NCBI RefSeq assembly: GCF_938045205.1
Contig: NZ_CALIMY010000059.1
Span: 1 to 30,877 of the forward strand
Direction: 5' to 3'
From: an uncultured Campylobacter sp.
GTDB taxonomy: Bacteria > Campylobacterota > Campylobacteria > Campylobacterales > Campylobacteraceae
Length of the DNA: 30,877 nucleotides
A model generated the notes under the pieces. It saw nothing but the letters and a program-made list of their open reading frames with translations. It ran no database searches and was not told where the DNA came from. Shown piece by piece: positions 23,759 through 30,665 of the stretch (position 1 is the first letter of the stretch; each line of letters starts with the position of its first letter). The position numbers and the translations under genes are program-made.

Positions 23759-24129
23759 GCGGCAATCTCGATAAATGATCTGTTTTGCGCCGTATTTGCA
23801 CCGGCCTGCTAAAATTTCAGCGCAGTTTAGCGAATTTGAAGTGAAATTCGGTTGAAAATCAAAAATTCGCTGGTAAAGCGCAGATCAAATGGATATTTCG
23901 TAAAATTTAATGATTTTGAACTCGCGGAGCTTGCTTTCAGTGAGCACAAACTTAAATTCGCAAAAAAGCTCAATTTGTGTAGATGAAAGAAGCGAAAATA
24001 AAAGGTTAAATTTTAGCGCAGATCAAAGAGGTCGAAACGAGAGTTAAATTTTGCTACGGATAAAGAAGCAGAAATGAGGGGTTAAATTTAATTCGCTTTT
24101 GCGGGCGCTTAAATTTAACCCCGCCGCGG
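23759..24129. other. 371-base gene-free stretch with degenerate repeats
   Basis: No gene seen. The right half holds three related units ending in GTTAAATTT (23989-24014, 24031-24052, 24065-24090), the last of which forms one arm of a perfect hairpin (24078-24122). The left half is ordinary AT-rich spacer. Confidence 0.55.
24078..24122 (-). terminator. Perfect 14-bp hairpin after the MliC-like gene
   Basis: Arms GGGGTTAAATTTAA (24078-24091) and TTAAATTTAACCCC (24109-24122) match exactly around a 17-base loop. It lies eight bases beyond the stop codon of the minus-strand lipoprotein gene. No long T run follows. Confidence 0.6.
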
Positions 24130-24507
24130 CTACATCATTTCGCCGCTTTTGTGCTCGTGCTCGGTGTAGGTTACCGGAATATCCTTTTTGCCTTTTCCCG
24201 GCGTATACACTCCCTCTCCGCGTTTGAAAAGAAGCTCGATGCCTTCGTCGTTCGTAAGCATTATGCCGCTTGCGGAAGCAGCGCGCTTGAGATTATGCTT
24301 TTTACCTTTTTCGTCGGTTAGCACGCCCGTTGCGAACATATCGTTCGAGCTAAGGCTGATGCGCTTATCCCCGGTCTCTCCGAGTAGAAATACGATCGTA
24401 TGCGTTACGGACTCTTGCTTTTGCTGCGGAGCCGTATCGGCCTTAGGTTGGTTGCATCCGCTTAAAAGCGCGATTGCCGCTAATGACGAGAATACAATTC
24501 GTCTCAT
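24130..24507 (-). CDS. Lipoprotein, MliC/PliC-like lysozyme inhibitor
   Basis: 125-residue lipoprotein with lipobox LSGC (acylated Cys18) and a short polar linker. The domain resembles membrane-bound inhibitors of c-type lysozyme: the central motif KRAASASGIMLTNDEGIELLF carries the SASG segment that inserts into the lysozyme active site in MliC/PliC, followed by a KRGEG turn. The usual disulfide cysteines are missing, so the match is to the motif and layout and not to every family feature. It would protect the cell wall from host lysozyme. It has its own -10 box and AAAGGAGAA ribosome-binding site, and is divergent from gapA. Confidence 0.6.
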   Translation of the reverse strand: MRRIVFSSLAAIALLSGCNQPKADTAPQQKQESVTHTIVFLLGETGDKRISLSSNDMFATGVLTDEKGKKHNLKRAASASGIMLTNDEGIELLFKRGEGVYTPGKGKKDIPVTYTEHEHKSGEMM

Positions 24508-24534
24508 TTTTTCTCCTTTAAAAAAAGTTCGCGA

Positions 24535-24540
24535 ATTATA
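24535..24540 (-). promoter_or_regulatory. -10 box (TATAAT) for the MliC-like gene
   Basis: Perfect TATAAT on the minus strand with a T run upstream, 28 bases before the start and followed by AAAGGAGAA. Confidence 0.6.
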
Positions 24541-24604
24541 TAGCCAAAAAGTAAATCCTAGATTTCGCGACTTTTTATTTAATCAAAGATTAACCCAAAT
24601 TTAG

Positions 24605-24610
24605 TAAAAT
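24605..24610 (+). promoter_or_regulatory. Candidate -10 box (TAAAAT) for the gapA operon
   Basis: TAAAAT 35 bases before the gapA start, with AAGGAG (24633-24638) as ribosome-binding site. Confidence 0.4.
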
Positions 24611-24644
24611 TCCAGCTGAAAACATCCCAAATAAGGAGAACCTT

Positions 24645-25649
24645 ATGGCAGTAAAAATCGCAATTAACGGCTTTGGAAGGATCGGTAGGTGCGCGGCTAG
24701 AATTGCGCTAAGCAGGGACGATGTAGAGCTTGTAGCGATCAACGATACCGCTAAGCGCGAGCTTACGAGATACCTGCTTCAATACGACACCGTTCACGGC
24801 GAGTTTCGTAAAAAAGTAGAAATTATAAGCGACGAATGCATAGCCGTAGACGGCAAAAAAATCCGCGTCTATTCCACCAGAGAGCCTGCGGAGCTTGATT
24901 TTGCAGGCGATGGCGCAGAAGCTGTGCTTGAATGTACTGGTGCGTTTTTAACGAGCGAAAAATGCAAGCCATTCATAGATAACGGTATCGGCGTAGTCGT
25001 AATGAGCGCGCCTGCCAAGGATGATACGCCTACTTTCGTAATCGGCGTTAATGAGGGTGCTTATGCAGGACAACGCGTCATCTCAAACGCTAGCTGCACC
25101 ACTAACGGCCTGGCTCCGATTGCAAAAATTTTAGACGATGAGCTTGGCATCGAAAAGGGTCTGATGACGACAATTCATGCTTATACGCATGGACAGAGTC
25201 TAGTCGATGTAAAAGCCAAGGATTTTCGCCGTTCACGCGCCGCGGCTCTTAATATCGCTCCGACTACGACGGGTGCGGCAAAAGCGATTAGCAAGGTACT
25301 TCCGCAGCTAAGCGGTAAGATGCACGGGCAATCTGTGCGCGTGCCGGTGGCTAACGTATCGATGGTTGATCTAACGGTGCTAACGCGCAAGCAGACGAGT
25401 GCTGAGGAGCTAAATGAAATTTTCCGCCGTTATGCCACTAAAGAGATGAAAGGAATTTTGCTCGTAGACGACGATAGTCGCGTCAGCAGCGATTTTTGTA
25501 CTTCAGAATACTCCAGCATCGTAGCTAGCGACTGCACGCAGGTAATTGACGGCAATCTGATAAAAGTGATGAGCTGGTATGACAACGAGTGGGGATATAG
25601 CGAGCGCCTCATCGATTTAGCCCTATATGCGGCAAAAAGAAGGAAATAA
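24645..25649 (+). CDS. gapA: Glyceraldehyde-3-phosphate dehydrogenase
   Basis: Interconverts glyceraldehyde-3-phosphate and 1,3-bisphosphoglycerate with NAD, in glycolysis and gluconeogenesis. 334 residues, standard length. The Rossmann motif INGFGRIGR is at residues 7-15, Asp34 (AINDT) favours NAD over NADP, and the catalytic cysteine is Cys151 in SNASCTTNGLAPI. The conserved SWYDNEWGYS ends the catalytic domain. It is first in a gapA-pgk-tpiA operon; pgk begins one base after its stop codon. Campylobacter species that lack phosphofructokinase use this pathway mainly for gluconeogenesis. Confidence 0.97.
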   Translation: MAVKIAINGFGRIGRCAARIALSRDDVELVAINDTAKRELTRYLLQYDTVHGEFRKKVEIISDECIAVDGKKIRVYSTREPAELDFAGDGAEAVLECTGAFLTSEKCKPFIDNGIGVVVMSAPAKDDTPTFVIGVNEGAYAGQRVISNASCTTNGLAPIAKILDDELGIEKGLMTTIHAYTHGQSLVDVKAKDFRRSRAAALNIAPTTTGAAKAISKVLPQLSGKMHGQSVRVPVANVSMVDLTVLTRKQTSAEELNEIFRRYATKEMKGILLVDDDSRVSSDFCTSEYSSIVASDCTQVIDGNLIKVMSWYDNEWGYSERLIDLALYAAKRRK

Positions 25650-25650
25650 G

Positions 25651-26862
25651 ATGGGCGAAATTCTTTCGATTAAAGATTTGAAATTTAAAGACGGCGCGCG
25701 CGTTTTTATCAGATGCGATTTTAACGTGCCGATGGATGAGTTTTGCAATATTACGGACGATCGCCGCATCCGTTCGTCTATCCCTACTATTAAATATTGC
25801 TTAGATGAGGGCTGCGCGGTAATTTTAGCCAGCCACTTAGGACGCCCGAAAAACGGATACGAAGAAAGACTTAGCCTAAAGCCTGTGGTAAAGAGGCTAT
25901 CTAGGCTTTTGGAGCGCGAGATAAAATTTGTCTCTGATGTCGCGGGCGAGGAGGCAGGAGCTGCGGTAAATTCGCTTAAAAAGGGCGAAGTGCTTCTGCT
26001 AGATAATCTGCGTTTCGAAAAGGGCGAGAGCAAAAACGACGAAGCACTAGCTAAGAGGCTCGCAAGCTACGCGGAATTTTATATCAACGATGCTTTTGGT
26101 GTATGTCACCGCGCGCATGCTTCAGTAGAGGCGATTACAAAATTCTACGATGAGGCACACAAAGCGGCGGGATTTTTATTGCTAAAAGAGATAAAATTCG
26201 CCAAAGACCTTATTAAAGATCCTGCGCGTCCTTTTGTAGCCGTAACGGGCGGCAGCAAAGTAAGCGGCAAGCTTCAGGCGCTTAAAAATTTACTTCCTAA
26301 AGTCGATAAGCTCATAATCGGAGGCGGCATGGCGTTTACGTTTTTAAAAGCCGTCGGATATGACATCGGTAATTCGCTTTTAGAGGAGGATCTTATATCT
26401 GACGCACTAAATATCTTGCGCCGCGGCAAAGAGCTTGGGGTTAAAATTTATATCCCCGTCGATGCCGTCGCAGCTCCGCAATGCTCGCAAGACGCCGTTA
26501 CAAAAAAGGTTACCGTCCAAGAAATTCCAAGCGATTGGATGGGGCTAGATATCGGGCCTGCGACCGTAGCGCTTTTTAAAGAAGCCTTAGACGATGCACA
26601 AACGATCTGGTGGAACGGACCGATGGGAGTTTTTGAGATCGATAAATTCGCTCGCGGCAGCCTACATATATCGCACGCGATCGCAGATAGCGACGCCACA
26701 ACCGTAGTGGGCGGCGGCGATACTGCAGATGTCGTCGAACGCGCGGGCAACGCCGATGATATGACTTTTATTTCTACCGGAGGCGGCGCGAGCTTAGAAC
26801 TCATCGAGGGCAAGGAGCTGCCGGGCGTGCGAGTGCTTACTGCTAAAACGGAGCTGCGATGA
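25651..26862 (+). CDS. pgk: Phosphoglycerate kinase
   Basis: Transfers phosphate between 1,3-bisphosphoglycerate and ADP. 403 residues from the ATG at 25651, chosen over an upstream in-frame start because the family begins here and AAGGAAAT lies directly before it. Visible family motifs are FIRCDFNVP (about 20-28), SHLGRPK, the substrate-binding DNLRFEKGE, the hinge GGSKVSGKL, and the nucleotide site GGGDTADVVERAG with STGGGASLELIEG near the end. It sits one base after gapA and overlaps tpiA by four bases. Confidence 0.97.
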   Translation: MGEILSIKDLKFKDGARVFIRCDFNVPMDEFCNITDDRRIRSSIPTIKYCLDEGCAVILASHLGRPKNGYEERLSLKPVVKRLSRLLEREIKFVSDVAGEEAGAAVNSLKKGEVLLLDNLRFEKGESKNDEALAKRLASYAEFYINDAFGVCHRAHASVEAITKFYDEAHKAAGFLLLKEIKFAKDLIKDPARPFVAVTGGSKVSGKLQALKNLLPKVDKLIIGGGMAFTFLKAVGYDIGNSLLEEDLISDALNILRRGKELGVKIYIPVDAVAAPQCSQDAVTKKVTVQEIPSDWMGLDIGPATVALFKEALDDAQTIWWNGPMGVFEIDKFARGSLHISHAIADSDATTVVGGGDTADVVERAGNADDMTFISTGGGASLELIEGKELPGVRVLTAKTELR

Positions 26863-27572
26863 TACTAGCGGCGAATCTTAAATGCAACCATACTCGCGCT
26901 AGTTTTGAGCAGTACGCTAAAGCTTTAGAGGAAGGCTTAGCGGGCGGAATTTCGCGCGAGGATGAAATTTTGGTTTTTCCTCCTGCTAGCGCATTTTGCG
27001 CGAGGGTGAAAAATTTCACCCAAGGCGCGCAAAATTTCTATCCTGCCGCGCACGGCAGCTTTACGGGCGAGATCGGCGGCGATATGCTGGCGGAATTTGA
27101 CGTCAAAACCGTTCTTATCGGTCACAGCGAGCGGCGCGCCATTTTGGGAGAGAGCGCGGAGCTAATAAGAGAGAAATTCAGTTTTGCCGCAGCACGCGGC
27201 TGGCGCATCGTCTTTTGCGTCGGCGAGGATGAGGCGGCATTTGCGCAAAACTGCAGCGAGGAGTTTGTAGCGGCACAGCTTGAGGGTATTGATCTGAAAT
27301 ACCGAAATTTAATACTAGCTTACGAGCCTGTCTGGGCGATCGGTACGGGCAGAAGTGCGCAGTGCGAGCAGATCGAAAAAATGCTGAGGTCTTTACGCAC
27401 CAAAAGCTCAGCACCTCTACTTTACGGAGGCAGCGTAAATGCGGAAAATATCGCAAAAATTTGCGCGATAAAAGGTTGCGACGGGGTGTTAGTGGGCACA
27501 GCAAGCTGGGACGCCTCGAAGTTTTTGGAACTTATACGCGTTGTCTCGCATCGCTATACTTCGTTGCCTTAA
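26859..27572 (+). CDS. tpiA: Triosephosphate isomerase
   Basis: Interconverts dihydroxyacetone phosphate and glyceraldehyde-3-phosphate. 237 residues, a little shorter than the 250 of most bacteria but normal for Campylobacter. Catalytic residues are Lys8 (AANLKCN), His89 (IGHSERR) and Glu156 (AYEPVWAIGTG). The phosphate-binding loop LYGGSVNAENI is intact. The start codon overlaps the pgk stop (ATGA). A strong composite hairpin begins inside the stop codon, so the operon very probably ends here. Confidence 0.96.
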   Translation: MILAANLKCNHTRASFEQYAKALEEGLAGGISREDEILVFPPASAFCARVKNFTQGAQNFYPAAHGSFTGEIGGDMLAEFDVKTVLIGHSERRAILGESAELIREKFSFAAARGWRIVFCVGEDEAAFAQNCSEEFVAAQLEGIDLKYRNLILAYEPVWAIGTGRSAQCEQIEKMLRSLRTKSSAPLLYGGSVNAENIAKICAIKGCDGVLVGTASWDASKFLELIRVVSHRYTSLP

Positions 27573-27624
27573 AATTTTGCTCGGTCATTACCTAATAGGG
27601 TAACTCCTGTCGCAAAATTTTAAG
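27568..27624 (+). terminator. Composite hairpin at the end of tpiA
   Basis: Perfect 13-base arms (CTTAAAATTTTGC at 27568-27580, GCAAAATTTTAAG at 27612-27624) enclose a second small hairpin (TTACC 27588-27592 with GGTAA 27599-27603). The outer arm includes the tpiA stop codon. It is AT-rich and would work on either strand. Confidence 0.6.
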
Positions 27625-27743
27625 TCGCCTAGTCTAGCTTCGCGATACTGTCGCTATAAAATTTAGTTTAAAATTTGGCGTTTCGCGAGATTTTGCAAAT
27701 TTTAATTTGTAAAATTTTAAGTCAAATTGTGAAGGATTTTAAG

Positions 27744-27836
27744 ATGGATTTGAATGTTGTTGCAGATTTTGCGACCAAGACTAGGCGTGTAGCCTGTCGC
27801 AGGGAGCAAAATCAAAACTCATTCAAAGACACTTAA
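27744..27836 (+). CDS. Possible 30-codon leader ORF upstream of fabI
   Basis: A short frame, MDLNVVADFATKTRRVACRR then EQNQNSFKDT, begins at an ATG with GAAGGA seven bases upstream and stops 28 bases before fabI. It overlaps a nested inverted repeat. No homologue is known to me. It could be a real leader peptide or a chance frame. Confidence 0.3.
   Translation: MDLNVVADFATKTRRVACRREQNQNSFKDT
27765..27813 (+). promoter_or_regulatory. Structured leader upstream of fabI
   Basis: GATTTTGC (27765-27772) pairs with GCAAAATC (27806-27813). Inside, AGGC pairs with GCCT (27783-27786 with 27792-27795), and a competing TGCGAC/GTCGCA pair shares bases with the outer stem. The element would lie in the mRNA leader of fabI. 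It matches no riboswitch known to me. Confidence 0.4.
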
Positions 27837-27864
27837 AAGCCAAGCAAATTTTAAAGGAGAAATA

Positions 27865-28692
27865 ATGATTTTAAAAGGGAAAAAAGGCCTCATCGTCGGC
27901 GTCGCTAACGCCAAATCCATCGCTTACGGCATCGCCGAAGCTTGTCACGCCCAGGGTGCGCAAATGGCGTTTACCTACCTAAACGATGCGCTAAAAAAAC
28001 GCGTAGAGCCGATTGCAGAGGAGTTTGGGAGCAAATTCGTCTACGAGCTTGACGTAAATAACCAAGCTCACCTAGACGGGCTTGCAGATCGCATCAAAGC
28101 AGACCTTGGCGAGATAGATTTCGTCGTGCACGCAGTGGCCTACGCACCCAAAGAGGCGCTAGAGGGCGAGTTTGTAAACACTACAAAAGAAGCCTTTGAT
28201 ATCGCGATGGGTACGAGCGTGTATTCGCTGCTAAGCCTCACGCGCGCGGTACTTCCTGTGCTAAAAGAGGGCGGCTCGGTGCTCACGCTCACATATCTTG
28301 GCGGACCAAAATTCGTACCTCACTACAACGTAATGGGCGTCGCAAAAGCGGCTCTTGAAAGCTCCGTGCGCTACCTAGCACACGACCTTGGCGCGCGCGG
28401 TATCCGCGTAAATGCTATCAGCGCAGGCCCGATCAAAACGCTTGCCGCAAGCGGTATCGGCGATTTTAGGATGATTTTACGCTACAACGAGGTAAATAGC
28501 CCGCTAAAACGTAACGTCACGACGCATGACGTCGGCAAAAGCGCGATGTATCTACTCAGCGACCTTGCTAGCGGCGTGACAGGCGAAGTTCACTACGTCG
28601 ACTGCGGCTACAACATCATGGGCATGGGCGACGTGGCTACCGACGCCGAGGGTAAGACGATCCTTGCGTGGGATGCGGCCAAGGCCGAATAA
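27865..28692 (+). CDS. fabI: Enoyl-[acyl-carrier-protein] reductase [NADH]
   Basis: Last reductive step of type II fatty-acid elongation, in the cytoplasm. 275 residues, short-chain dehydrogenase fold. The cofactor motif is VGVANAKSIAYGIA (residues 11-24), and the catalytic set is Tyr144 (TLTYLGG), Tyr154 and Lys161 (Tyr-x6-Lys, YNVMGVAK). The closing HYVDCGYNIMG is typical of FabI. The ribosome-binding site is AAAGGAGAA. It follows the glycolytic operon as in C. jejuni, but a strong terminator and a structured leader separate them here. Confidence 0.97.
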   Translation: MILKGKKGLIVGVANAKSIAYGIAEACHAQGAQMAFTYLNDALKKRVEPIAEEFGSKFVYELDVNNQAHLDGLADRIKADLGEIDFVVHAVAYAPKEALEGEFVNTTKEAFDIAMGTSVYSLLSLTRAVLPVLKEGGSVLTLTYLGGPKFVPHYNVMGVAKAALESSVRYLAHDLGARGIRVNAISAGPIKTLAASGIGDFRMILRYNEVNSPLKRNVTTHDVGKSAMYLLSDLASGVTGEVHYVDCGYNIMGMGDVATDAEGKTILAWDAAKAE

Positions 28693-28715
28693 GCGGCGTG
28701 TAAAAAGGGCAAAAT

Positions 28716-29060
28716 TTGACGCGTACGGTATATTACGAGGCTAGGCATAAAGCCATAACAGAGGGCGGCGTAGAGGGTATCGCCGCCGTTTTGCTAGGTG
28801 ATGACGAGGCCGAGAAAGCCTCGCTTCTGTTGTGTTTAGATTATTACCTTGATCCCTACTACGGCTGCACGCTGGCGCATGAGAGCGAAATTTTCGCCCT
28901 TTTGCAGGAGCTGCTTCTTACCGAGCGCTCGCAAGCCATCAGAGACGATATTTTGCAGCTTCTGGGCGATTACTGCGGCGATTTTAGCGTGCTGCGAAGC
29001 AGGATTTGCGAGGTGTCAGGCGAGCTTTTGCCGGGTATCAAGCGCTTGATCGAAGGATAA
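28716..29060 (+). CDS. Unknown small helical protein (114 aa), TTG start
   Basis: I do not recognise the family. The protein is acidic and almost wholly helical (ALLQELLLTERSQAIRDDIL), resembling a short HEAT/armadillo-like repeat. The segment DYYLDPYYGCTLAHESEIF at about 43-61 is a likely conserved core. The frame opens at TTG with AAGGG about nine bases before it; no ATG lies in a better place, since the next methionine is far inside. It begins 23 bases after fabI and may be co-transcribed with it. Confidence 0.65.
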   Translation: MTRTVYYEARHKAITEGGVEGIAAVLLGDDEAEKASLLLCLDYYLDPYYGCTLAHESEIFALLQELLLTERSQAIRDDILQLLGDYCGDFSVLRSRICEVSGELLPGIKRLIEG

Positions 29061-29247
29061 ATTTAACGACCGGCACGCTTTTGTGCGCGGTAATTGCGTC
29101 GCGGCGAGCGGTAGCGAAATTTGCCGCGCCTCCGCATACGCCTTTTTTTGCTGCGAAAATGCGGCAGCGCAAAATTTAAAAGTTGGAAGCGGCGATGAGA
29201 ACCTCGGATGAGCGAGGAGCTCTATTAGGCGCGTACCTAAAAACGGC

Positions 29248-29316
29248 ATGGAGATAGAGGATTATTTTAGAGCCGTTTTTGAAAAAAGCGGTAAAAGCTG
29301 CCAGGAAGGAGCTTAA
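29248..29316 (+). CDS. Possible 22-codon ORF overlapping exonuclease start
   Basis: ATG GAG ATA GAG GAT opens a short frame (MEIEDYFRAVFEKSGKSCQE, then GA) whose TAA shares a base with the next gene's ATG (TAATG). The stop-start overlap suggests coupling, and the peptide contains the AGGAAGGAG ribosome-binding site of the next gene. It has no ribosome-binding site of its own. It may be the decayed end of a gene. Confidence 0.2.
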   Translation: MEIEDYFRAVFEKSGKSCQEGA

Positions 29317-30665
29317 TGAAAAAGGATTATATCTGCGTATTCGACTGCGAGACGATCCCCGACGTAGCGGCGCTGGTGCGGGTGCTGGATGAGGACGCGA
29401 TCGCGGACTGCTTCGAGCCTTTCGATAAAAAAAGCTTCGCAAAGCTTCTTGACGCGCAGCTCTCGCAAAAGATCGGCGGCGAGAAGCAAAGCGCGTCTTT
29501 AAATTTTGCTGTAAATTCGGCGGAGCAGAATTTTAAAATAGAAAATTCCGAGCAAAATTTTACGCAGCAAGACGCTGCGCCTCAAAGCTTCGCCAGTGAA
29601 AATTCCGCTGAAAATCCAACGCAGGGAAATTTTGCGAGCGAAAATTCCATGTCGCAAAATACGGCACCCAAAAATTCTGCGTCGTTAAATTTAACCTACG
29701 ACGATACCGCGCCTCAAAGCTCCGCAGCACAGGGTGCCGCGATGGAAAATTCTACGCTCCGAAGCCCTGCGCCTCAGAATTTCGCGGCGGAAAGCTCTAC
29801 GCCTCAAAGCTCCGCATCCCAAAGCTCAAAGAGCGAAAATCTCGCTTTAAATTCCGCGCAAGATCTCGCGTTAAACGCGCTAAATTTTAAAATTTACGGC
29901 GAGCAATTGATCTTTAACGCAGATAAAAGCAAAATTTTAAACCAAAAATTGCTCTCGCTTAGGGCGATGGAGATTTTCAAAGAAAAAACCGGCAGCGAAT
30001 TCCTGCCCGTCTGCTTCCACCGCGTCGTTAGCATTAGCGCCGTGATGGCGGACGGATTCGGCAGATTTTTGCGCGTCTCGACGCTTGATGGCGAGAACGA
30101 GCGCGATAAAATCGCAAAATTCCTGACCTTCATCGAGGATTTTAATCCGCGCCTCGTGAGCTTCAACGGGCGCGGGTTCGATCTGCCGATGATTATGGCG
30201 CGCGCGATGTGCTATGATCTAAGCGCCGCAGCGTATTTTGAGACGAACGATCGCGATAACAACAAGAGCAAATGGGAGAACTACCGCAGCCGCTACGACG
30301 GGCGGTTCCATCTGGATCTGCTCGATCACATCAGCGATTTTGGCGCCGTTCGCGGGCTCAAGCTCGATCATATCTGCGCTAGCGTGGGCCTGCCGGGCAA
30401 ATACGACGTGCACGGCGATCAGGTCCTGCAGCTGTATTACGGCGGCGAGCAGGCCAAGATCGACGAGTACTGCAGATCCGACGTGCTCAACACCTACTGG
30501 CTGTTTTTGAAATACGAGCTTTTGCGCGGCAAGATCACCAAGGACGATTATCTAAATTATATCGCGGTGATGGGCGAATTTTTGCAAAAAGAGTGCGCGG
30601 GCATGAGCTATACGCCCGTTTTTTGCGACTTTATAGAAAGGGAGCTGGCGGCATATGCGAAGTGA
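29316..30665 (+). CDS. 3'-5' exonuclease, PolB-like (DNA_pol_B_exo2), with large low-complexity insert
   Basis: Predicted DEDD-type 3'-5' exonuclease related to the proofreading domain of family B polymerases, as a stand-alone protein. Motif Exo I is FDCETIPD (Asp10, Glu12), Exo II lies in VSFNGRGFDLP, and Exo III in EYCRSDVLNTYWLF. The 449 residues exceed the family's roughly 300 because residues about 53-195 are an Ala/Ser/Asn/Gln-rich insert between Exo I and the rest (repeated PQSSA, ENSA and QNF units). The catalytic motifs are all intact on both sides, so the insert is probably a disordered loop. The start is fixed by AGGAAGGAG. It overlaps the next gene by 11 bases. Confidence 0.85.
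   Translation: MKKDYICVFDCETIPDVAALVRVLDEDAIADCFEPFDKKSFAKLLDAQLSQKIGGEKQSASLNFAVNSAEQNFKIENSEQNFTQQDAAPQSFASENSAENPTQGNFASENSMSQNTAPKNSASLNLTYDDTAPQSSAAQGAAMENSTLRSPAPQNFAAESSTPQSSASQSSKSENLALNSAQDLALNALNFKIYGEQLIFNADKSKILNQKLLSLRAMEIFKEKTGSEFLPVCFHRVVSISAVMADGFGRFLRVSTLDGENERDKIAKFLTFIEDFNPRLVSFNGRGFDLPMIMARAMCYDLSAAAYFETNDRDNNKSKWENYRSRYDGRFHLDLLDHISDFGAVRGLKLDHICASVGLPGKYDVHGDQVLQLYYGGEQAKIDEYCRSDVLNTYWLFLKYELLRGKITKDDYLNYIAVMGEFLQKECAGMSYTPVFCDFIERELAAYAK
29577..29814 (+). repeat. Degenerate repeats encoding PQSSA/PQSFA in the exonuclease insert
   Basis: Four near-copies of GCGCCTCAAAGCTYCGC at 29577-29593, 29709-29725, 29768-29784 and 29798-29814. The first, second and fourth differ at one or two positions, and the third carries AGAATTT in the middle. 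Confidence 0.7.

Noticed and set aside
29577..29814. CRISPR-like array
   Set aside because: The repeats are in frame inside a protein, degenerate and unevenly spaced.
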